NCBI RefSeq assembly: GCF_025370255.1
Contig: NZ_JAMTCD010000003.1
Location: forward strand, 124,001 to 188,000
Source of the DNA: Shewanella holmiensis
GTDB lineage: Bacteria > Pseudomonadota > Gammaproteobacteria > Enterobacterales > Shewanellaceae
Reading direction: 5' to 3'
Length of the DNA stretch: 64,000 nt
Both the position numbers and the translations under genes were made by a program. Shown piece by piece: positions 44,821 to 53,534 of this stretch; positions within the stretch are counted from its first letter, which is position 1; every line of letters starts with the position of its first letter. The notes under the pieces are model-generated. The model did no database searches. It saw only the letters and a list, made by a program, of their open reading frames with translations, and was not told the DNA's origin.

Positions 44821-45291
44821 TTAAATAATGGGTCTATTTCGATAATACAGCAAACTCGGCAATGCAAGTCCGACGGCTAAAGCACCAAGTATAAATACGG
44901 TTTTTAAACCATTAACAATAACTTGGGCACTTAATTCAGGGCTTACCTGGTTCTGGGCTGTTAACTGAATAAGGGCAATGACGGTATTAAATGCATAAGT
45001 GCCTGGCACCATAGGAATAATAGCCGCTACAGCATACATTAATGGCGGAGCAAGATGACGCTTAGCAAATTGAATGGTAATAACACCGACTAATGCTGCT
45101 GCAGCAAACGTGGCCCATTCAATTGGCATATTAACATGCATTAGTAAGGTTCTAGCACTATGCCCTAGAGCACCGGCCAAAGCGCAATAGACAAGATAAC
45201 GCTGAGGAACATTAAATAAAATGGCAAAACCTAATGCTGGAATAGCTGAAAAAAATGCATCATTGAGTAAATCGAGTAATAGTGACGACAT
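44821..45291 (-). CDS. yjjB: ThrE-like exporter small subunit (YjjB family)
   Basis: 156 residues, four to five membrane helices, with the ThrE_2 pattern (GFAILFNVPQRYLVYCALAGALGH near the start, MVPGTYAFN in the middle). Works with the YjjP-type partner encoded directly upstream. In Corynebacterium a fused ThrE exports threonine and serine; the E. coli split pair has been linked to succinate export. Which substrate applies here cannot be told. Start overlaps the partner's stop (TAATG). Confidence 0.9.
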   Translation of the reverse strand: MSSLLLDLLNDAFFSAIPALGFAILFNVPQRYLVYCALAGALGHSARTLLMHVNMPIEWATFAAAALVGVITIQFAKRHLAPPLMYAVAAIIPMVPGTYAFNTVIALIQLTAQNQVSPELSAQVIVNGLKTVFILGALAVGLALPSLLYYRNRPII

Positions 45292-46049
45292 TAGAAAATG
45301 CCCCCTAACTGCATCGCAATAGTAATACCAATCACTGATGCTAAAGTGAGCAAACTAGCATTGCCCCAGCGAGAAATACCCACGTTAATATGGCCTTTTA
45401 CCATATCCGAGATGGCATTTATCAACGGAAAGCCTGGAACAAGCATTAATACACTCGCAGCAAGAGTGACTTGAGGTGTGTCAGTAATTGGAAATATATA
45501 CCCGAGTTGAGCGACAACATTAGTTACAAATGCGGTAATAGCAAAATTAACAAGTAGATTGTAATGACGTTTGGCAAAATACAACCTGACTGCCATTCCT
45601 ACTGAAGAGGCTAGAAACGTCAGTAGACATGCTATTAAATCGCCACCAAATAAATGACAAAAACTAGCACAAGATATACCGATGATTGGAATAACAATTT
45701 TGGCAGGGTAAGTTTTGGGTTTAATTCTAGCAAGGCGACGGCGAACTTCATTCGCGCCGTAGACGCCTTTCTCGGTTAACAGACATAACCGTTGCAATTC
45801 GCAAACCACCATCATATTGATCCCATGAGCACGAATACGTCGGGTTGTGGTAATACAACGGCCATGTACAAGACTGGTCAACACAAGGGCATTAGAGGAA
45901 ATGGAAAGTTCAACACTTGCAAGACCCAAAGCCTTACCTAGACGCTGACTCAATTCTTCAACCAAGTCAGAATCAGCACCATAGGCAAGCAACAATTGGG
46001 CACTGCGAACAACTAAACGGGTAATATCATTTTGGTTGTCAGCGTACAC
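45291..46049 (-). CDS. yjjP: ThrE-like exporter large subunit (YjjP family, GTG start)
   Basis: 252 residues from GTG 46049 (AAGGA eight bases upstream). A cytoplasmic N-terminal half (about 1-110, with LLLAYGADSDLVEELSQRLGKAL) precedes five membrane helices; this is the ThrE_1 domain. Together with the next gene it forms a split amino acid or dicarboxylate exporter. It begins 15 bases after obgE, so the two are probably co-transcribed. Confidence 0.9.
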   Translation of the reverse strand: MYADNQNDITRLVVRSAQLLLAYGADSDLVEELSQRLGKALGLASVELSISSNALVLTSLVHGRCITTTRRIRAHGINMMVVCELQRLCLLTEKGVYGANEVRRRLARIKPKTYPAKIVIPIIGISCASFCHLFGGDLIACLLTFLASSVGMAVRLYFAKRHYNLLVNFAITAFVTNVVAQLGYIFPITDTPQVTLAASVLMLVPGFPLINAISDMVKGHINVGISRWGNASLLTLASVIGITIAMQLGGIF

Positions 46050-46064
46050 GGTAATCCTTGAAAA

Positions 46065-47300
<1,236 letters not shown>

Positions 47301-47311
47301 CTATGGCGCTA

Positions 47312-47340
47312 ATTATAACCCTAAATACAGTAAATATCAG
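47312..47340 (-). promoter_or_regulatory. obgE promoter
   Basis: Minus-strand TATAAT (47312-47317), 17-base spacer, CTGATA (47335-47340). Perfect -10 and 4 of 6 at -35. Placed about 65 bases before the obgE start. Confidence 0.6.
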
Positions 47341-47495
47341 GGAGCAGAAAAGCGTTGTGTACGTCAATACATCTTGCGCTTGCTGCAACAAATAATACTT
47401 CAAATATGATGTTCACTGTTCGTTATACAAAACAGGATAACATCATTATTTTAAGTAAATCTTGTATCGGTTTTTTAAAGAAAACTGATAACAAA
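47341..47495. other. Rest of the 308-base rpmA-obgE spacer
   Basis: No gene seen. In E. coli a yhbE-like gene sits between rpmA and obgE; nothing similar is here. Flanked by the rpmA terminator and the obgE promoter, which shows obgE is a separate unit from rplU-rpmA. Confidence 0.5.
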
Positions 47496-47527
47496 AACAC
47501 AAAAGCCCTACCAGAGGCAGGGCTTTA
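47496..47527 (-). terminator. Intrinsic terminator of rplU-rpmA
   Basis: Stem AAAGCCCT / AGGGCTTT (47502-47509 and 47519-47526) with a 9-base loop and TGTGTTTTTG after it on the minus strand. Confidence 0.75.
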
Positions 47528-47548
47528 GATTCTAGCTTAGTTAAAGAA

Positions 47549-47806
<258 letters not shown>

Positions 47807-47819
47807 TTAGACTCCTAAA

Positions 47820-48131
47820 TTATGCGCTGATCGCAGTGATTTTAACTTCAGTGAACCACTGACGGTGGCCGGTTTTCTTTTCGTGATGCTTACGGCGATT
47901 AAACTTTTGAATAGTAATCTTTTCACCGCGACCGTGGCTAACCACTTGAGCAACAACTTTACCACCAGCAACTAGTGGAGCACCGATGTGAACGTTCTCA
48001 CCGTCAGCAACCAATAGTACTTGGTCAAACTCAATAGTTTCACCAGTAGCAACTTCAATTTTTTCTAAACGAACTGTATGACCTTCAGCAACACGGTGTT
48101 GCTTTCCGCCACTTTGAAAAACAGCATACAT
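47820..48131 (-). CDS. rplU: 50S ribosomal protein L21
   Basis: L21 binds 23S rRNA domain I next to L20. ATG 48131 gives 103 residues starting [14 protein letters not shown], the conserved start and length; an upstream in-frame start would add nine residues. The basic segment [16 protein letters not shown] is the rRNA-contacting loop. The operon has a strong GC-discriminator promoter about 85 bases upstream. Confidence 0.98.
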   Translation of the reverse strand: MYAVFQSGGKQHRVAEGHTVRLEKIEVATGETIEFDQVLLVADGENVHIGAPLVAGGKVVAQVVSHGRGEKITIQKFNRRKHHEKKTGHRQWFTEVKITAISA

Positions 48132-48215
48132 AGCTATTTTACTCCAAATGACTAGCACACTAACTCGATCTTACGAGACTAGGTGCTAAAAAACTTTTAA
48201 TGACAATGGGCGCGG

Positions 48216-48244
48216 ATTCTACGCGAAGATTTTTAAACTGGCAA
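48216..48244 (-). promoter_or_regulatory. rplU-rpmA promoter
   Basis: TTGCCA (48239-48244), 17 bases, TAGAAT (48216-48221), each 5 of 6 to consensus, then GC-rich discriminator CCGCGCCC as expected for growth-rate and ppGpp control of ribosomal genes. Confidence 0.78.
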
Positions 48245-48552
48245 GGATTAATTCATCATCAAATGAAAAAGCCCTAACTACTGCACAATATTCATCTATA
48301 TAAGCTGAACATTACCTAAACATTAAGTAACATCGCCACATATAGAGGCTGCAGTACTATCAGAGTCGTAAATAAATCTTCTTGGATTATCTTTGCTGTA
48401 TTTTGAAGTGATTTTACCTAAATCCATATAGAAAAGCACTGACTCTTTTACCTTGAAGCACTTTAATTCATTAACTTGCTGCCAAGGGTTAGGTTAAAAA
48501 GAGCATTATATTGATAAAGTGCGTTAAATATTCATTTTTAGTCATAACAACT
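48245..48552. other. Divergent rplU-ispB intergenic region
   Basis: About 300 bases between the two promoters. AT-rich, no ORF, hairpin or repeat that I can support. Confidence 0.45.
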
Positions 48553-48582
48553 TTGAAAAACAGCTGCTTTCTCCTGTAAGAT
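48553..48582 (+). promoter_or_regulatory. ispB promoter
   Basis: TTGAAA (48553-48558), 18 bases, TAAGAT (48577-48582). Leader about 60 nt to the ispB start. Confidence 0.55.
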
Positions 48583-48649
48583 ATGTACCCAAATGCGACC
48601 CTATTTAGAACGACGGACAACGTCTTCCACCAATAAACCAGAGAGTATT

Positions 48650-49621
48650 ATGGATTTAACCGCCATTCGACAGTTGACAGACACGGACATGCAAGCCGTA
48701 GATCAACTTATTTATAAGCAACTCGAATCTGATGTTGCCCTAATTAACCAATTAGGGTTTTACATTATCAATGGTGGCGGAAAACGTCTAAGACCTTTGT
48801 TATCTATCCTCGCTGCACGTGCCATTGACTATAAAGGTCAACACCACGTCAAATTAGCTGCCATTATTGAATTTATTCACACCGCATCGTTACTTCATGA
48901 TGATGTTGTTGATGAATCAACACTTCGCCGAGGCCGCGAAACAGCTAATGCATTATTTGGTAATAGTGCTAGCGTACTGGTAGGTGATTTTCTCTACACT
49001 CGCTCTTTTCAAATGATGACAGAACTTGAGAGCATGCAAGTGCTGAAAGTGTTAGCCGATACCACAAACGTGCTTGCAGAAGGTGAAGTTTTACAATTAA
49101 TGAATTGTAACGACCCAGACACCACAGAAGAAATCTATATGCGGGTCATTTATTGCAAAACGGCAAAACTTTTTGAAGCGGCAACTCTTTTAGCCGCTGT
49201 ACTCGCCAATGTGACTCCCGAATGGCAACAAGCACTTGGTGATTATGGTAAATTTTTGGGAACGGCATTCCAGTTAACGGATGATTTACTGGATTACACC
49301 GCAGATACTGACGAGTTAGGAAAGAACATAGGTGACGATTTAGCTGAAGGAAAACCAACCTTACCGTTAATTTATGCCATGGAGCATGGTAATGAGCAGG
49401 CTAAAAAACTGATTAAAACTGCAATTGAAAACGCAGACGGGACTCAGGCGATTGATGAAATCGTTGCCGCATTGCATGCTTGCGGCGCACTTGATTACAC
49501 CCAACAAAAAGCTGAACAAGAAGCGCAAAAAGCCATTGACTCACTTTCTGTACTGCCGGACACTGACTACAAACAAGCATTGATTTCATTAGCGCATTTA
49601 TCGGTTAATCGTAAAAACTAA
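48650..49621 (+). CDS. ispB: Octaprenyl diphosphate synthase IspB
   Basis: Makes the C40 side chain of ubiquinone and menaquinone. ATG 48650 with GAGAG upstream gives 323 residues starting MDLTAIRQLT, the family start. First Asp-rich motif LLHDDVVDESTLRRG and second LTDDLLDYTAD define trans-prenyl synthases. Classic position opposite rplU-rpmA. The product also serves the quinone pool used by Na+-NQR in this window. Confidence 0.96.
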   Translation: MDLTAIRQLTDTDMQAVDQLIYKQLESDVALINQLGFYIINGGGKRLRPLLSILAARAIDYKGQHHVKLAAIIEFIHTASLLHDDVVDESTLRRGRETANALFGNSASVLVGDFLYTRSFQMMTELESMQVLKVLADTTNVLAEGEVLQLMNCNDPDTTEEIYMRVIYCKTAKLFEAATLLAAVLANVTPEWQQALGDYGKFLGTAFQLTDDLLDYTADTDELGKNIGDDLAEGKPTLPLIYAMEHGNEQAKKLIKTAIENADGTQAIDEIVAALHACGALDYTQQKAEQEAQKAIDSLSVLPDTDYKQALISLAHLSVNRKN

Positions 49622-49641
49622 CCAATAATTGCATAATAACT

Positions 49642-49672
49642 AAAAGCAGTCGCTAAGGTGGCTGCTTTTTTG
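49642..49672 (+). terminator. Intrinsic terminator of ispB
   Basis: Hairpin AAAAGCAG / CTGCTTTT with TTT tail, 20 bases past the stop; also faces the convergent ung gene. Confidence 0.75.
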
Positions 49673-49694
49673 TATCTTCCTAGTACTTGCCAAG

Positions 49695-50354
49695 CTATAC
49701 CTGCCAATCAATTGGCGTGGTTCCATTTTTAATGAGCAATTCATTAATTTTAGAAAAGTGATGGCAGCCAAAAAAGCCTCGATATGCAGACAAAGGTGAT
49801 GGATGAGGTCCTGACAAGACAGTATGCTGCTCAGCATTTATTAAACGCCCTTTCTTGATTGCATGACTCCCCCATAATACAAATACAATTGGTTTTTCTG
49901 AACGGTTTAACAAGTACAAAACATTATCTGTAAAGGTTTCCCATCCAGCTTTGGCGTGTGAATGCGCTAACGACTGCTCAACGGTTAGCACCGTATTTAA
50001 CATTAATACTCCCTGCTCAGCCCATTTGGTTAAGTTGCCATGTGATGGCGTAACAAAATCATCTATATCTTGATTCAATTCTTTGTATATGTTGGCCAGC
50101 GACGGGGGGATTTTAACGCCTGTTTTAACAGAAAATGCCAACCCATGGGCTTGTCCCTCTCCGTGATAAGGATCTTGCCCGATGATCACCACGTTTACCT
50201 TGTCTATAGGGGTTAACTCAAAAGCACGAAAAATATCGCCTTTAGGAGGATAAATTATTTTACCTAAAGCATATTCCTGAGTTAAAAAATCATTTAACTC
50301 AACAAAATATGGCTGTTGCTGTTGATTTTGAATAAATGTCTGCCAATTTCCCAA
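49695..50354 (-). CDS. ung: Uracil-DNA glycosylase Ung
   Basis: Excises uracil from DNA. The 219 residues carry water-activating loop [17 protein letters not shown], uracil-binding core ([10 protein letters not shown]), and DNA-intercalation loop [20 protein letters not shown] 50354. Convergent with ispB, divergent from the prepilin gene. No inhibitor or phage context. Confidence 0.97.
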   Translation of the reverse strand: MGNWQTFIQNQQQQPYFVELNDFLTQEYALGKIIYPPKGDIFRAFELTPIDKVNVVIIGQDPYHGEGQAHGLAFSVKTGVKIPPSLANIYKELNQDIDDFVTPSHGNLTKWAEQGVLMLNTVLTVEQSLAHSHAKAGWETFTDNVLYLLNRSEKPIVFVLWGSHAIKKGRLINAEQHTVLSGPHPSPLSAYRGFFGCHHFSKINELLIKNGTTPIDWQV

Positions 50355-50453
50355 TCAAATTCCCCCTCGATAACTCATTGATAAATTGCTAATTATTTTC
50401 AGCTATTCTAATATAAAATCATTATAAAGATATTAACGGTAATTATAAAACTT

Positions 50454-50993
50454 ATGCCCTTTTATCGTCTTAAACAAAATGGTTTTACCCTAATAGAATT
50501 AGTCGTAGTAATTATTATACTGGCAATTCTTGCCGTCATTGCTTTACCTAAATTTATCAACTTACAGCAGGATGCACATGTCTCCAATGTAAAAGGTACA
50601 GGTGGTGCATTCTCTTCAGGTATTGGCCTTGCGCATGTTAAGTGGGCTGCCATGGGAAATTCGGGCCCCGCTAACAATTTACAGATTTATGAAAACGCAG
50701 GTGTTAACGGTCAACTTGACATGAACTTATGGGGATATCCAGCACAAAATTATCCGCCATTCGAAAGCTCGCCTCGTCTTGATAATAGTGCCGACTGCAT
50801 CTCGGTATGGACAACCATACTTCAAGATGCACCAAGTATCTCGACCAGCCCCAGCCCAGATACATCTGATTACAGAGCGACTTATATAAATCCTGATCAG
50901 TGTCGATATTTTTATAATCAACTCAACACACTTTCTATTTATTACGACTCTCGTAATGGGCAGGTCATCACAGATTCGGATCCTGATAGCTAA
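50454..50993 (+). CDS. Type IV prepilin-like protein (MSHA/pseudopilin type)
   Basis: A pilin subunit processed by prepilin peptidase. The 179 residues start MPFYRLKQNG, cut after Gly10 before FTLIELVVVIIILAIL, with Glu5 of the mature form and the long N-terminal helix. The globular part resembles MSHA-type minor pilins (FINLQQDAHVSNVKGTGGAFSSG), and Cys pairs (DCISVW, DQCRYFY) may form the D-loop. No assembly genes adjoin it, so it is an orphan that must use machinery elsewhere. Start ATG 50454, weak ribosome site. Confidence 0.88.
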   Translation: MPFYRLKQNGFTLIELVVVIIILAILAVIALPKFINLQQDAHVSNVKGTGGAFSSGIGLAHVKWAAMGNSGPANNLQIYENAGVNGQLDMNLWGYPAQNYPPFESSPRLDNSADCISVWTTILQDAPSISTSPSPDTSDYRATYINPDQCRYFYNQLNTLSIYYDSRNGQVITDSDPDS

Positions 50994-51039
50994 GTTTTAA
51001 CTGAATTTTAACCCAAAACTCGGTACACTTAGCTTTTTT
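50988..51039 (+). terminator. Probable terminator of the prepilin gene
   Basis: AGCTAAG / CTTAGCT (50988-50994 and 51028-51034), with inner AGTTTT / AAAACT pairing, then TTTTT. The left arm includes the stop codon. Confidence 0.45.
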
Positions 51040-51062
51040 ACTGATCATCTAAAGTGAGCATT

Positions 51063-51404
51063 ATGTCTGAACAATCTGCACCTCAAGAAGCCCAAAGCGC
51101 AACGACAATTTATCAACTAGCCGATCAATTTATTGCATTAGCGAACCAGCTTGGTCAATCAGAAAATGATATTGGCAAAGTCGGCACAGCATTACGTTAT
51201 GCTGCTGCACGCTATAATGCCTTTGAAGCGGCGATAAAATCATCTGATTTAGCGGCAGAAAAAGAAAATGCCTTGGCCTGGTTTTCGAATGAATTTAAAG
51301 AAATGCTCAATGAAAATTTAGACGACCACATTAAACATCCCCCAGTCAGTAACCCTGAGCAAGAACCAGTAAAAGATGACAGTGTTCAAGTATTCAAGAA
51401 CTAG
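51063..51404 (+). CDS. DUF3144 protein
   Basis: 113 residues from ATG 51063 (GTG nine bases earlier is less likely). Helical cytoplasmic protein with the DUF3144 core QFIALANQLGQS, then ALRYAAARYNAFEAA, and an acidic C-terminus. Function unknown; common in marine gammaproteobacteria. Its own terminator follows. Confidence 0.85.
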   Translation: MSEQSAPQEAQSATTIYQLADQFIALANQLGQSENDIGKVGTALRYAAARYNAFEAAIKSSDLAAEKENALAWFSNEFKEMLNENLDDHIKHPPVSNPEQEPVKDDSVQVFKN

Positions 51405-51420
51405 AATCATTTTATCTTTG

Positions 51421-51457
51421 AAACAAAAATGCCATCGTAATGATGGCTTTTTTGTTT
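51421..51457. terminator. Bidirectional terminator between DUF3144 and lysE
   Basis: Stem around TGCCATC / GATGGC flanked by A and T tracts on both sides; suits both convergent genes. Confidence 0.8.
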
Positions 51458-51484
51458 CTTAAATCGACTCAAACAAAACTAACG

Positions 51485-52102
51485 CTAAAAAATAGTTATT
51501 ATCACTCTGCAGGCCAATGCAATTAACACGACACCTGATAACCTGTCGATCCACAAGGCCTTTTCACGCAGTTTGGGTAATATAGCTGAATGGGATAACA
51601 CAATAGCAATTAACGTATACCACAGCCCGTCTATAACTAAAGGGGTTAGTACAATTAACGTTTGCCCGGTTATATTTTCAGCAGCCAAAACAAACTGACT
51701 AAATAAAGCTAAAAAGAATAATAATATTTTTGGGTTGAATATTGAAATAGCTAGGCCATCTCGAGCTGCTGTCCATAAACTGGTTTTAGTGCCAGCTTGC
51801 AGTTTTTGCTGCATTCCACCTTTTGACCGCAAAGCTTGAATTCCTATCCAAGCAAGATATAAAGCGCCTACAAGCGCGATGCCATTAAATAATAATGGTG
51901 AGGCTTTCAGTACTACAGCTAAACCAAGTAATGTGACTAAGGCATAAACACCAATTCCAATAGAATGTGCCCAGGCACAAACAATACCGTGCAAGCGGCT
52001 ACCACCAAGCGTGTGCCTCACAACCATAGCTAAACTCGGCCCTGGTGACATAGCTCCCAAACAACATATAGCCAGCAAACCTAGCCACGTAGTAAAACTC
52101 AT
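51485..52102 (-). CDS. LysE/RhtB-family amino acid exporter
   Basis: Efflux of an amino acid or derivative. The 205 residues have six membrane helices and the LysE signature GAMSPGPSLAMVVRHTLGGSR near the start (short form GAMSPGPSLAMV). ATG 52102. Substrate not predictable. Monocistronic. Confidence 0.88.
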   Translation of the reverse strand: MSFTTWLGLLAICCLGAMSPGPSLAMVVRHTLGGSRLHGIVCAWAHSIGIGVYALVTLLGLAVVLKASPLLFNGIALVGALYLAWIGIQALRSKGGMQQKLQAGTKTSLWTAARDGLAISIFNPKILLFFLALFSQFVLAAENITGQTLIVLTPLVIDGLWYTLIAIVLSHSAILPKLREKALWIDRLSGVVLIALACRVIITIF

Positions 52103-52421
52103 ACTTCCCCTTAGTTATTTTTCAATTTGTGAAAGTACAACAAACTCAATGCTGATTAATCAAAACATATTAAACAGCTATTTGTACCTTATATCAGTGA
52201 ATTATTTACTTAAGAAAACTTACAACAGGTTCACTATTAACGCTTAACTTCGCATGATTATACCCGAGTTTAGCGTCTGATTTTCATCATATAAATACTC
52301 GCTTTTCATTTCGTTCATTCATCGATTAGTCACAATTGAGGTTAAAATAATAAATGACATTAACACCAAATTAAGTAAATCTTGATATGCTAACCCCTCT
52401 ATTTACTCAATAAGTATTATT
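52103..52421. other. 319-base divergent spacer
   Basis: Separates the lysE and thioredoxin genes. AT-rich; I see no ORF or strong structure. A 14-base string TTAAGTAAATCTTG at 52372 also occurs near 47452 but is probably chance. Confidence 0.4.
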
Positions 52422-52955
52422 ATGTCCATTATCGCGTCTTTATTGCTCATTTTATTAATGCTGGCTATAGCGGGTTTATTGTTTGCAAAATACAAAGGTA
52501 AAGCGATCCCAATGGCTGTGATTGTAGTACTTGGAGGGTTAGCCATCTGCCTTGCGAGTATCATTGCCTTTGTCCATAGAGGCGAAAATTATAATGCGTA
52601 TCAAAAACTGCATTGGCAACCATTAACGCCGGAAAAAATTGCTCCCTATGTAGAACAAGGGTATACAGTTTTTGTGGATATTACGGCTGATTGGTGTGTC
52701 CCTTGTCAAGCCAATAAAGCTAACGTTCTGCATCGAGAGCAAGTGGTGAATACCCTATTGGCAGACAATATTGTGCTTATGCAAGGTAACTGGTCAGAAG
52801 CTGATAGTGTGATCGAACAGTACATGGGTATTCAGGGCGCTGCGGGCACTCCGTATAATAAAGTCTATGGCCCAGCCTACCCCCAAGGTATCGAACTCCC
52901 TAGAGAGCTTGCTATCACTCATGTTTATCAAGCGCTAGCTATGATGAACAAATAA
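52422..52955 (+). CDS. Membrane-anchored thioredoxin-like protein (DsbD C-terminal type)
   Basis: 177 residues: two membrane helices (about 2-22 and 31-51) then a periplasmic thioredoxin fold with DITADWCVPCQANKANVL, active Cys92 and Cys95. The domain matches the C-terminal (gamma) domain of DsbD, but the N-terminal domain and the eight-helix electron-transfer core are absent. It could be a reductant delivered by another DsbD-like protein or a truncated relative of ScsB. No partner adjoins it. ATG 52422. Confidence 0.85.
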   Translation: MSIIASLLLILLMLAIAGLLFAKYKGKAIPMAVIVVLGGLAICLASIIAFVHRGENYNAYQKLHWQPLTPEKIAPYVEQGYTVFVDITADWCVPCQANKANVLHREQVVNTLLADNIVLMQGNWSEADSVIEQYMGIQGAAGTPYNKVYGPAYPQGIELPRELAITHVYQALAMMNK

Positions 52956-53323
52956 TATCAATCTTTTCACCAGAGTTCATATTGAGTGCAATGTCGAATT
53001 TGATACTTTCTTTGCGCAACACTGCAGGCCAAAAGATTAAAGGTTTGTTCATTATTCATTGAATGAGTGAACCTTTAAAGCTCTGCCTACCATCCAAAAG
53101 GTGATTAAACGTCTCTTTTGCCACACCTAAAGTTACCTTGTAAAGTGACCTTGTTATCTGCCGTTAGAATTAACGCAACGGTAAAATTAGCTTTGATATT
53201 ACTCCTCTACGCTTTGATCATGATATTTAACCTCAACTCGGGGAAATAAACGCCAACAAAACAGCAGATTGCCTTGCTAGCTGCGTTTCATTAACGTGCA
53301 ATAGGCCAGCTATTGAGGTGTTA
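52956..53323. other. Spacer with a long imperfect hairpin
   Basis: First part of the 579-base region between the thioredoxin gene and the large TonB receptor. It contains an imperfect hairpin (53039-53076) about 85 bases past the thioredoxin stop; no ORF seen. Confidence 0.45.
53039..53076 (+). ncRNA. Imperfect 15-bp hairpin downstream of the thioredoxin gene
   Basis: AAAGGTTTGTTCATT pairs with AATGAGTGAACCTTT (three mismatch or wobble positions, 8-base loop). No U tract follows on either strand, so not a usual terminator. Role unclear. Confidence 0.35.
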
Positions 53324-53467
53324 ATGTGTCTTGATTCCAAAAATGAAAAGTTTGCTACAAAATTAGCTAAATCTATTGAATTCAGCTTATTTAGCCCATC
53401 TATTAAGCGAGTTGAGGTTTTTTACAGAACAATGAAATCTACTTTGATTGACCAAATTATTGATTAA
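53324..53467 (+). CDS. Candidate small ORF, 47 residues
   Basis: ATG 53324 with GAGGTG five bases upstream, stop TAA 53465. The product starts MCLDSKNEKFATKLAKSIEF and continues with basic and hydrophobic residues through about Ile46. The codon choice looks like the neighbours. A strong terminator follows 18 bases after the stop, as for a real gene. It is convergent with the TonB receptor. I do not recognise it; it may equally be chance. Confidence 0.4.
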   Translation: MCLDSKNEKFATKLAKSIEFSLFSPSIKRVEVFYRTMKSTLIDQIID

Positions 53468-53484
53468 CACTTGTCATCAGCAGC

Positions 53485-53517
53485 AATAAAAAAGACTGCC
53501 TCAGCAGTCTTTTTATT
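53485..53517. terminator. Bidirectional terminator of the large TonB receptor
   Basis: Perfect stem AAAAAGACTGC / GCAGTCTTTTT with loop CTCA, flanked by A/T runs, 18 bases from the receptor stop. Confidence 0.85.
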
Positions 53518-53534
53518 CAAACATTGAACGATTT

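Noticed and set aside
52372..52385. TTAAGTAAATCTTG shared with the segment near 47452
   Set aside because: Fourteen AT-rich bases with no further similarity on either side are likely chance in this sequence.
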